64,000 nt of DNA, from NCBI GenBank assembly GCA_029931535.1, contig JAQPZY010001190.1, positions 1,323,001 through 1,387,000 of the forward strand, read 5' to 3'. The notes under the pieces were generated by a model that did no database searches, was not told the origin of the DNA, and saw only the letters and a list, made by a program, of their open reading frames with translations. This document shows, piece after piece, positions 54,859 through 64,000 of the stretch (the first letter of the stretch is position 1; the number at the start of each line of letters is the position of its first letter). The translations under genes were made by a program, and so were the position numbers. The DNA is from Margaritifera margaritifera. Taxonomy: Eukaryota; Mollusca; Bivalvia; Unionida; Margaritiferidae.

Positions 54859-56794
54859 GGTGCCTGTAATTACCATCAATAAAGAACGATTTCTTGGGAA
54901 AAAAAGCAAACACAACTGACCTGACGGAATAACAAATCAAATTGCAGCATAGATTTCAGACCAATTAAATAAATATATTGCAATCTTGATAAATAACCAG
55001 GGCTTTGAAAGAAGCAATCAGCCCACATTTTGATTTATCCAGTTAACCTTTTACTCCTCCACTTTCTTGCGGTTTACTGACGCTGACTTACTCCCAAAAC
55101 ATATTCGTTTTATTTTTTCTGCCAACTTTTTTAAAACGAGAACAGTTTCCATAGTTAACAGACAGACAAATAGACAATCTTGTATTGTATATCCTCAAAC
55201 CTTATAGTTGATGTGGTACAAAGAGAAACTTGCTATACATATTTTTGATACGTAGATTAAGAAAGTAGCTAATGTACAATTAAGTCTTGACTGAAGCATT
55301 TATAAATACTCTAACCTTCACACTGTTAATTCATAATAGGCAATATTCAAACATCAATCCAGTGCTAATTCCAATGAATTTTCTTATGAGCAAGTCTGAC
55401 CAGCAGCTGTTCATTCAAATTACTGTTAGCGACAATACAGACCTGCAGAATATTTTAGGATTTTAAAAAATATAAGAAGAGATAATAACAAATTAATACG
55501 ACAAACCTCTGAGGTCTCTGTTGACTTTCATAACTGCTGGGTATTTATAAAAAAGGTCATTCATAATTCTTTTTGAAGACAAATTTTGATTTTTTTAAAA
55601 GAATTTTTTGTGTTAGGTCACCACTGCAATGGTGGAAACATAGAATGGTTTACTGATATTTACAAAATTTGGAGGTCAACTCAAAACCAGTCTAAACTCT
55701 CATCCTAACTTGTGTGCAGAATCAACACTAAATCTTCTGTTAAAACATCAAAGTCTGTCTGCATGACAAAAATTGAAAAAACTCATTCTAAACATCAATA
55801 AATCATGGCGGGTAAAAGAATTATTACAGGTTAGTCATATTTTGGTCTTATTATCTTGTCCTATTTTGGTTAAAATGCTAAAATCCACTTAAGTCTACAG
55901 TGAAGAAAAGTATAACTTTGACAAAAATAAGACGAAAATAATACAAATGTGTATTTCATTGCATAAATTTTGATTACATTTACCAGATTGTTCCACATTA
56001 ATGCATTCTGATAAAATGTAAATGTTTCAGATGCTTTCAAATACAGTAAAATTTGAATAACTCAAACATCTATCACTAAAACAGTAGGCATCAATCAAAT
56101 GACTTTCTCAGTTCCAGTGTTGGAAATTCTCTTGTCTGTGATCTTGGAAAACTCAAAACAAGTAAAACAAACACTTGAACCAAAATTATGTTCCTGCAGC
56201 GCTTTGCATCTTTGAAGTTCAACTGTACTTTGGGAAAGGATCAGATGAATTTACATCCTTGACAAAAAACATTAATGAAGAAATGCAATAATGAATAAAT
56301 TTCATTTCTGGTTTAATATTTTCTGTTACATTCGTATTAAAATTCAACAGCTCTGAAAACAAGTTGCAACAAAATTTGAATTAGTCAAGGGGAAAAAAAA
56401 TGATATCAAATCCTATTCATCTTTTGCTTCACAGAACATTAATCAAAATATATTCTTTTAATCAAAGTGTCAGTTAAATAGGAGAGCAGGTGGTGACATG
56501 TACTGTATTTTTTCAATGACAGCTCCATGCTTGAAAATAAACCAATTAGAGACTTTCAGAAAAAAAATGCTGCAACATTTTAATAATCGGATACCATATC
56601 TAATAATAAGATTACCGCAACTTCTCAATAATTTCTTGGAAAGGCCCTATGGGCTTATCGCAGGAAAAATACAGCATATCAAATATAAATCATGATAATT
56701 AAATGAATTTAATTGAAGTAAATTTTGTAAATTTAGCATATATGTGACAGGAAATTTTGCCATTTATTTATTTGCATATAAATAATCGGAACCA
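54196..56794. other. AT-rich spacer with short microsatellites
   Basis: (GA)n at 54711-54727 and (TG)n at 54826-54850. No exon is supported. A plus-strand ATG at 55805 followed by a donor-like ACAG|GTTAGT at 55828 was considered and not accepted. Confidence 0.45.
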
Positions 56795-57811
56795 GGACAT
56801 TACCCCCCTGTCATTTACCCCCCTGCCATTACCACCTCAGTATATTACCCCACAGTTAATTACTCCCTGCCATTACCCCCCCCCCCCATAATTTACCCAC
56901 TCAGTATATTACCCCATGGTTAATTACCCCCCTGCCATTACCCCCCCCCCCCATCATTTACCTCCTCAGTATATTACCCCGCGATTAATTACCCCCCTGC
57001 CATTACCATCATTTACAAATACAGATACAGACTGCCATTACCATCATTTACAAATACAGACACAGATACAAATACAGCGATGACGAAGAGCTGCCTTGGT
57101 TTCACCTCAAAATGATTTTATCCTGTGCTCAATCAATCGAACTAAAGCAAATACAGCGATGACGAAGAGCGACGACGAATTTAATTGTTAATTGATATTG
57201 TGCTGGCTTTACCGCAATAAGATTCTATCCCGTCAATTTAAGTGTACACAAACACAATCTGATAAGAGTATTGGCTTCACATCAATATAAATGATTTTAG
57301 CAGTTTAATCTGTGCTCAATCTATACTATTGTGTTGGCTTCACCTCACTGAATATAATTCTAGCAAAAATGGTTTCTAATTAAGTGTTCACAAACACAAT
57401 CTGATAAGAGTATTGGCTTCACATCAATAAAAATGATTTTAGCAGTTTAATCTGTGCTCAATCTATATTATTGTGTTGGCTTCACCTCACTGAATATAAT
57501 TCGAGCAGAAATGGTTTCTACCCGCATGCCCCAGAAAAACTATATAAATATAAACCCTATATATATACGTTCTTAAAAATATAATATCACCCGAAATAAT
57601 TTTACCATGGAGAAAGTTCAGAGTATACTAGTATCATTTATTGTTTATTCTGGGGTATAAGAATTATATGTTATATAGTAATAGACCGGTGGGGGTGGGG
57701 TAACAGAACAGGGGGTAATAAACAGCGGGGTAATATACTGAGGGGGTAAATGATGGGGTGTAATGGCAGGGGGGTAATGGCAGGGGGGTAATTGACAGGG
57801 GGGTAATGTCC
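56795..57811. mobile_element. ~1-kb fold-back element with minisatellite, C/G-run termini
   Basis: The left end GGACATTACCCCCCTGTCAT continues as repeats of TTACCCCCCTGCCA (56795-57005). The right end (57690-57811) is the inverted version, ending GACAGGGGGGTAATGTCC. Between them are two 142-bp direct units starting TAAGTGTACACAAACACAAT (57239) and TAAGTGTTCACAAACACAAT (57381). No coding frame. No target duplication was recognised. Confidence 0.8.
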
Positions 57812-58290
57812 TAGACTCTAAATAATTGTATAGTCATGTTACTATTATATGTGAACTTGAGCTATTAACAATGGGTACATCAGAAACAGTCCTGCTTGCT
57901 ACAATTTGCTAAGCAAGGCCTTAAACTGAGGAGCTTGGTGGAAACAAATGAGGGTATATCCAACAATAATGGGTCATAACTTTAAACAATGACAATGTAA
58001 AATTCTGGCAATCAAAGTCATACAAGAGTTCAACAATTTAAAGCTGCACATAGAATTCACTTGAAATCATGGATGATCCTGTGCAAAAAAAAAACAAACT
58101 TGGAAAAAATGGACTATCACTCCACTAACAAGCGATATGAGTAATGGGTGCATCTCAAAGTATCTCACCCAATAAAATCTGCTTGGCAGAGCTTTAAACA
58201 AAAGAACTTGTGTTGGGAGACTAAAGTTAGGAGGGGCTATAACTCCTCTAAACGACAACATGGAATGCTATAAATCCAACTAATTCAAGG
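57812..58290. other. Spacer, nothing recognised
   Basis: No supported feature. Confidence 0.5.
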
Positions 58291-58965
58291 AATCATTAAT
58301 ATAAAGGTTTATGATGAGTTTGGTTGAAATCCAGCATTCCTTAGTAAAGTTATGTTGCAGAAACCCAAGTTTCAAGGATAGACAATCAGGGTCCATAACT
58401 CTTCTAAATGATGTTGTGGAATGCTTGAAATCAAGTTAGGCAGACAACAATCAGAAGCCATAACTCCTGTAAATAATGTTGTCGAATTGGCAATGTCCCA
58501 AAAAAATGTATTTTTAGAATTTCTATAAAGAAAAAGTCACCTCCAGACCACAAGTTTTATACATGTACCAAGTTTTACAAGCATATCTTTCCCATTTTTT
58601 TTTTAGTTACGCTCTGGAAATGGTCAAATTAGACCAAACTACAACTTGTTTCCACGGAAATGTCACAAAATTTGCTACTGAAAAATAAAATGTAGCAAAG
58701 GGCACCTCTTGGCCACTATTTTGATAAGTGTAACAAGTTTCATAAACATATCTCCAATGGCTTTTGAGTTATGCTATGGAAATGATCTTAAATACTTTGC
58801 GACTTGTTTGCAAGGCAAGCTCAAAATAACAAAAATAAAAAATACTGTATAGCAACAGGCACCTACAGTCCACTAGTTTGATATGTGTACTGAGTTTCAT
58901 AAAAATATCTCAAGTAGTTTTTTAGCTTTTCACTGGAAATGCAAGTGTGATGGCTGGACAGAATC
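58291..58965. repeat. Diverged tandem/dispersed repeat
   Basis: The block AAGTTTCATAAACATATCTC followed by a short spacer and GTTATGCTATGGAAATG occurs about three times (58563-58622, 58734-58782, 58892-58940), at intervals near 165 bp. The end GATGGCTGGACAGAATCAGG then GATGGACAAATCC resembles tail text of other repeats in the window. Confidence 0.6.
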
Positions 58966-60125
58966 AGGGATGGACAAATCCGATTTCTATATCTTCGACC
59001 ACTTTGTTGAGTGGAGGATAGTAATAATGTATTTCATCTCCAGATTCAGTTCAAATCTTGCTGATCTTCCTTCCCCTGGTGTAGGACATAAAGTTTTGGT
59101 TTTCTCAAGGGCTGCAACAAGAAACACAACACAGTGAAACATGTCTGTCCTTTGCAGATACTCAAGGGACTATAAGTCTCAGAATTGTCCTAAGCATAAA
59201 TGCTTTGAGTAGAAATAGCTATTTTGTATTTAATTTTATTTAGGTGATACTTGGCTAATATATAATTTTAATAATTAATATCTCGTAACTAATTTTAATT
59301 ACTTAACTAGAATTACATAAAGCTAAAAATCCTGACATCATGGCTATATCATCATTTAAGTTACTCATTCATCAGCCTAATGTGACCTTTATGCTGCGAG
59401 GGCTCATATAATGTTTTCCTTGGTGGACAGGTGTCCTTCATATATATAGGTATAATGTTAAAGTGAAATCAAGAAAAGGAGGTTAATAAATTTAGTTATG
59501 TATGAGCAAATGTCCTTAAGATGGAGGCATCTGCTGACAGAATTCACTTTATTTGTTTTTAACAAAAATATACCTGAATATTTCTATATGAAACTGAATA
59601 ACCAGCACCTTTACTCCTGTCATGATTGTATATGACTTTTGATGGTTAATTTCTTCAGTTTATGCAATGTTACTGCCAACATCATACATCTTTTGGTCAT
59701 ATGCACTTAGTATATATATGATTAAGAGTATAAATGGTCAAATTGTTATGACTTAAGGAAGGATCCATTTATCTATTATGTGCTCCTAAGGATGATATCT
59801 CCCCATGCTCACTAGTGGCAAAGAGTACAAAAGAAGAAAGTACTTTGATGGACTGGTACTATTATCTAAATAATTCTTTGATAATTTTTAGAGATGAACC
59901 AAGTGAAAGGATACCAGGGTCTCAGTTGCACATCATGGTCGTAATTTGTGAGGTATTTTCCCCAATTGTTTTTAAATATCAAGTAAGTTTTCTGACTTTA
60001 AATAATATTTCTTCACCTGGTCAAATCAATTCAGTGCTAATTTTTGAACTAATCGACCATTTTCAAGATCAATATTAATTATAAGAAAAATATTTCAAAA
60101 ACAAGAGTCAGTTGAAGGGTCTGAT
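58966..60125. other. AT-rich spacer, no supported gene
   Basis: A plus-strand open stretch at 59815-60078 (beginning MAKSTKEESTLMDWYYYLNN) is protein-like at first sight but has no recognised family or splice partner. Confidence 0.35.
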
Positions 60126-60203
60126 CCTCTACTGTCTGAAAAGAATTTCCAGGAATTCAAGATAAGGCCATTTCTTCTTTTTAACAACTGAGTGTTGAAA
60201 CTA
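60126..60203. repeat. Right copy of the inverted repeat at 53.7 kb
   Basis: ACTGTCTGAAAAGAATTTCC, AGGAATTCAAGATAAGGCCA, then TTTCTTC and AACTGAGTGTTGAAA, inverted with respect to 53745-53815. Confidence 0.85.
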
Positions 60204-60234
60204 TCTCTGATATTTTTGACTAATAGGATTTTCA

Positions 60235-61064
60235 AATTAACCGCTATGATGGCCATATTGGATCGGTACCATTTTAATTTAAGAAAAACTTGATATCATT
60301 AGAAGACTTTCAGTGAAAACCCCATCAGAATATGACCATCCATTAATGATTAGCGGTAACAAGATTTTCAAGATGGCCTTCATGGCACCCAATTTGATAT
60401 AAGACTGGCACCATATCTATTTAGGACCAACTTGATATCATAAGGTCTTTTGGCGAAAAACCCTATGTTGATATGACCATCGATTATGGAGAAGTGATGT
60501 TAAAGATGGCTGCCATGGTGGCTATACTGGATGTCAGATTGACATAATTTTTATTCAGGACCAACTAGACACCATAAAGTCTTCCAGTGAAAACCCCATG
60601 TTGATATGACTTTCCAAGATGGCTGCTGTGGTGGCCATATTGGATGTCAGATTGACATAATTTTTATTTAGGACCAATCAGACACCATAATAAGTCTTCC
60701 AGTGAAAACCCCATGTTGATATGACTTTCCAAGATGGCTGCTGTGGTGGCCATATTGTATGTCAGATTAGCACCATTTTCATTTAGGACCAACTAAACAT
60801 CATAAGAAGTCTTTTAGCGAAAACCCTTTGCTGACATGACCATCCATTAAGGAAGAGTTGCAATAAAAGGATTTTCAAGATGACCACTGTGGTGCCCATA
60901 TTGGATGTCTGAGCAGCACCATTTTCATTTAGGACCAACTAGACATCATAAGAAGTCTTCTGGTGAAAACTCCATGTCAATGACTTTCCAGTCAAAAGGA
61001 GTAGCAATAAAAAAATTTCAAGATGGCTGCCATGGTGGCCATATTGGCTGTCAGATCAGAACTA
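60235..61064. repeat. Palindrome-bearing repeat array 4
   Basis: About six units with the core AAGATGGCTGCCATGGTGGC or AAGATGGCTGCTGTGGTGGC. Two adjacent units (60600-60760) are nearly identical, which points to recent local duplication. The array is cut by the DNA element at 61065. Confidence 0.8.
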
Positions 61065-62071
61065 CAGTGGTCCCACTTTTATAAAGCCACCCTTTCTGCA
61101 TCAGGAAAGTGGCCTTATAAGAGGGGTGGCTGTTCTAGAGGGAGATCACACAGATGTGAGTAATAACTACATATAAAGTACGAAGGGTGTAACTAATGTT
61201 TTAAATATTAAATATTTTCATTTAAAAATCACAAGAATGTTATCAGGTTATTGACTTCAAGTGATAAAACTAATATCAATGTTATTTTTTTAAATTATGA
61301 ATAATCACCAATCGTGGTGCAAAACCATCTTGTCAGTAAAATTTGGGCACAAACATCTGGCTGTAACTATCCCTGTACGTCCATCGATTCTGTTTTCCCA
61401 ACTCAATGCAGGTGAATGTGTATTGGCGATGTTTATTTTAATCTTTCCAACATCAAATTTCTTAGTAGTGATCAAAGGACTCTCCCTCTTTTCATTTAGT
61501 CTAATTGCTTTCACTTTTCATTCTAAACTGAGAATGTCTGACAACATTTTGCACTTTTTGCAAGAACTTATTCCTTCATTAACAGTTTGTACTTATCACA
61601 CGAGATGCTCAGTGCTTACAAAGGAAGTGAGCTTGTCACATGATCATTTTTTTTTTTTTTTAGTCTGGTATCCGGTTAAGTATACTTCATAACCTAAGAG
61701 AGAAAAGCCACAAAGGCTAACATACCATTTTACTCTCTGGCGACCCGGATGTCTTGCTGACTTGAGCTGAACAATATTGTGCTTCTCAGCGGTTAGCTTT
61801 TGTTATCTTGATAATTATCAGTGGTAATAAATAGTCAGTAATTATCAAAGTGACAAAACCTAACTTCTGAGGAACACACAGCAGTAAGAATAATCGGATT
61901 ATTTACCTCTTTGTATGGATTATAGTTACTTTATTGGCATGTTGGAACAAATGTCAATGTGTTGAGTTTTGCAATTAAGGGTACTTTTGAACACAAACTC
62001 GTTGGTGCCATGGAATTCTGGCCGTACAAAGCTGGTGGCCGCTGGCCTCTGGTTTAAGAGGGGGACCACTG
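61065..62071. mobile_element. 1.0-kb DNA transposon remnant (CAGTGGTCCC ends) inserted in the array
   Basis: The left end is TA|CAGTGGTCCCACTTTTATAA (61065) and the right end is TTAAGAGGGGGACCACTG (to 62071), an inverted pair over the outer ~20 bp. The left flank is TA and the right flank is TG. The element interrupts the palindrome-bearing array: text before it (TGTCAGATCAGAAC) and after it (TTCATTTAGGACCAACTGGA) are consecutive parts of the repeat unit. No transposase was recognised. The 131-codon plus-strand frame inside has no known motif. Confidence 0.75.
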
Positions 62072-62074
62072 TGT

Positions 62075-62640
62075 GTTCATTTAGGACCAACTGGACATCA
62101 TAAGAAGTCTTCTGCTGAAAACTCCATGTTGATATTACTTTCCATTCAGGAGATAGCAATAACAAGCTTTTTAAGATGGCTGCCATGGCGACCATACGGT
62201 ATGTACAATCGGCACCCTTTTCATTTAGTTTTGTTTTTTGTTGCACTTTTAACACATTATTGACTATATCAAGTCAATGATATGCGAGTCAAGTAGTGCC
62301 TTTCCCAAGGACACTCCAAGGCAACTGACCCAGGCTGGGTGGGTGGGTATTGAAAATGCTACCCATGGATTATGATTTCCATTTAGGATCAACTAGACAT
62401 CATAAGAAATCTTTTAGTGAAAACCTCATGTTGATATCACCATCCATTCATGAGGAGTAGTGATAAGATTTTCAAGATTGCCACTGTGGCAGTCATATTC
62501 AATGTTTGAACATGCCCATTTTCATTTAGGCCCAACTACATCTTGTGATGAATGAATATGTAAAGTTGAATGGCAATCCTACAAGTAGTTTAGGAGGGGC
62601 AGCAATAATGAACTTGTGCTAATGGATAGCTGGACAACAA
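62075..62640. repeat. Palindrome-bearing repeat, array 4 continued
   Basis: Continues the unit interrupted at 61064, with cores at 62174 (AAGATGGCTGCCATGGCGAC) and a decayed one at 62475. Near 62285-62350 an inserted scrap (CCTTTCCCAAGGACACTCCA then AGGCAACTGACCCAGGCTGG) looks like a SINE-core piece in inverted orientation. Confidence 0.65.
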
Positions 62641-62697
62641 CAATGGACTGCAGGCCATCTCATAAGCTCTTCTGGTCTGCGATCAGTAGAGCTAAAA
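62580..62697. repeat. Dispersed repeat tail module, next to the MLH3 exon
   Basis: TAGTTTAGGAGGGGCAGCAA, CTTGTGCTAATGGATAGC, CATCTCATAAGCTCTTCTGG and GATCAGTAGAGCTAAAAA. It ends 35 bp from the donor of the MLH3 exon. Confidence 0.75.
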
Positions 62698-62731
62698 ATT
62701 CTCAGTAAGACATGCATGACTTGTAATATAC

Positions 62732-62889
62732 CTGTTGAGGAATCTTGGTCTTGAGTTGTTGAAGCTTGAGGAGAGGCATCATAGAGGGACGGCCATGTGC
62801 ACATTGGAAGGGTAAATCACACTGACACAGGGAATCTATCAGGACCTGGCACTCTTCTAAAGTAAGGGGGTCACCAAACTTTATGGCAC
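62732..62889 (-). CDS. MLH3: DNA mismatch repair protein MLH3, one exon near the C-terminus
   Basis: MLH3 pairs with MLH1 to form MutL-gamma, the endonuclease that resolves meiotic double Holliday junctions into crossovers; it also has a minor role in mismatch repair. This 158-nt exon has acceptor TTTTTTCCAG before 62889 and donor CAACAG|GTATAT after 62732. It encodes AIKFGDPLTLEECQVLIDSL, then CQCDLPFQCAHGRPSMMPLL and KLQQLKTKIPQQ. Initial GAIKF and the QCAHGRPSM box are strongly conserved in MLH3 (and, as CPHGRP, in PMS2); the wording fits MLH3 better. The cysteine and histidine of the box belong to the metal site of the endonuclease domain. Upstream exons lie beyond position 64000. The terminal exon should be at lower coordinates but was not recognised. 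Confidence 0.9.
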
Positions 62890-63254
62890 CTGGAAAAAAG
62901 ATGGGTTGGTAAAAGTTAAATGACATTCCCAAAATTAAAATCGCAACAGGGCTAAAGATGAAATATTTAATCACTAGTATAAAAAGATGATAACATGATA
63001 AAAGTTCTATATTCATGTATCTGATCAAAGAACAAAATTAGCAGAACAAAATATGACCAAGGAGAAAAATGTAAAACAAACACATCATATGTTTTATATC
63101 TACGATCATAGTTTAGTCATAAAAATAAACAGCATTGTTACATTCATTCCAAAGGATGTATGCTTGGTAATACTATTACAGTATGAAACTAGAGTTACTG
63201 GTGGGCAAAGCTTACTTCTGATGCAATATGAGTCAGTATATTTAAAATAGTCTT
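62890..63254. other. MLH3 intron, nothing recognised
   Basis: AT-rich intronic sequence. Confidence 0.6.
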
Positions 63255-63470
63255 AAACAAACTGTCAAAAGTAGGTCACAACAACCAAGTTTAGGTGTAT
63301 GACACCTTATACAAAAAGGTACCTACAATGCAAGTTTGGAGACAATAGACAAAAACATGTGGAAAATAAAGCATATACACAACTTTTTAGTAATATTCAA
63401 TAAATCTCAAAACAGAGGTCACAGTGATCCAGTTTTGGTGCAAGAAACCAATTTTTTGTAACCATCGAGT
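63255..63470. repeat. Repeat related to the 10.7-12.0 kb tandem field
   Basis: Contains AAAAGTAGGTCACAACAACC and AACAGAGGTCACAGTGATCC, each followed by GTTTTGGTG- or GTTTAGGTG-like text. This is the AGGTCAC-AGTGA block seen repeatedly at 10740-12010. Confidence 0.55.
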
Positions 63471-63482
63471 AAAATGTTTCTT

Positions 63483-64000
63483 TGATAATACTTACCTGGT
63501 CATACTACCTTAGGAGTACGACCACTACCTTGCAAATCCAGCCCTCCCAAGTTAACTTTTATATAAAAAAAAAGGTTAAAAGTTGTCTGCTTACATGTGG
63601 GAGTCAGACAAGAGTGATCTCCCCTTGGATATAGGGATTGGCGCCAAATCCTGTCCATACTTCAGTTACTACTGGAACAGAATGCACGCTCTGCCAGTAG
63701 GATGTAACTGCGAGGAGGCTGGGAGGGTGTATACATATTACGATTGAGTAAGTATTATTAATGAAACAAATTTTACTCCAAAAACTGGTTCTTCTTCAAA
63801 TACATTACCTGATCAGAATACCTTAGGGAGAATAGGTAAGAGGTGAAGGGAGTTACATCCCCTTACCCCACAGAAGGCCCGGCTCTGGTCTTCCAAGGTA
63901 TGTGAGGCAGCTTTCAACCTGAGTGACTCCATATGCCCAGATGTGTCTGCTCACTGAGAAGCTGCTGAACGACCTGAAAAGGTAGTCTGTTGCACTGCTG
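63483..64000 (-). mobile_element. One end of a second DIRS-like element, running off the window
   Basis: Shares block order with 27421-28110: ATACTTACCTGGTCATACTA, AAATCCAGCCCTCCCAAG, CTTGGATATAGGGATTGGCG, CAGTTACTACTGGAACAGAA, GATGTAACTGCGAGGAGGCT, GAGTAAGTATTATTAATGAA and AAAAGGTAGTCTGTTGCACT at the very edge. By analogy the recombinase frame would follow beyond 64000 on the minus strand. It lies in an MLH3 intron. Confidence 0.8.

Noticed and set aside
55805..55829. Plus-strand first exon starting MAGKRIIT with donor ACAG|GTTAGT
   Set aside because: Only eight codons, and no downstream exon could be linked to it.
59815..60078. Plus-strand frame beginning MAKSTKEESTL as a gene
   Set aside because: No family, no splice support, ordinary length for chance in AT-rich DNA.
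61297..61692. 131-codon plus-strand frame as a gene
   Set aside because: It lies inside a 1-kb DNA element with inverted ends, has no recognisable motif, and runs through a poly(T) tract.

Overview
This is animal nuclear DNA. It is AT-rich, has GT-AG spliced exons separated by introns of 2.4 to 11.7 kb, and carries many animal-type transposable elements (mariner, pogo-like, hAT, DIRS-like, a non-LTR reverse transcriptase and an LTR element). The style of the dispersed repeats suggests a lophotrochozoan invertebrate, perhaps a mollusc, but that is a weak inference from memory.

Only two host genes can be named, both on the minus strand. Five consecutive internal coding exons of the RAD51 paralogue XRCC3 lie at 36127-35990, 24273-24187, 21601-21479, 18991-18846 and 15184-14972. 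Splice phases match at all four junctions, and the Walker A and Walker B motifs are intact. The N-terminal exon and the C-terminal exon(s) were not found. One exon of the mismatch-repair and meiotic crossover gene MLH3 lies at 62889-62732; its upstream exons are outside the window. Both genes act in homologous recombination, but their proximity may be chance.

Layout. 0-9 kb: tandem and dispersed copies of a repeat of about 150 bp built on a GGCCACCATGGTGGCC palindrome, a dead LINE reverse transcriptase split by a hAT MITE, minisatellites and a dead hAT transposase. 9-14.5 kb: a frameshifted zinc-finger relic, a tandem repeat field and a 1.74-kb pogo-like element. 15-36 kb: XRCC3. Its largest visible intron holds a 32-bp satellite of about 35 copies and a 5.6-kb DIRS-like retroelement whose reverse transcriptase is split by a complete mariner element. 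36-62 kb: no recognisable host exon. This stretch holds minisatellites, coding-like relics at 41-43 kb, a diverged 2-kb segmental duplication, a TIR-bearing MITE family built of two large hairpins, an internally deleted LTR element with a tRNA-Pro-like primer site, and a fold-back element with G-quadruplex-capable ends. 62-64 kb: the MLH3 exon, then one end of a second DIRS-like element running off the window.

No operon-like or clearly new multi-gene system was found. The most unusual structures are the nested DIRS/mariner locus, the two-hairpin MITE family sharing its ends with the pogo-like element, the LTR element whose 3' repeat starts close to the predicted transcription start, and minisatellites that grew from single-copy motifs.
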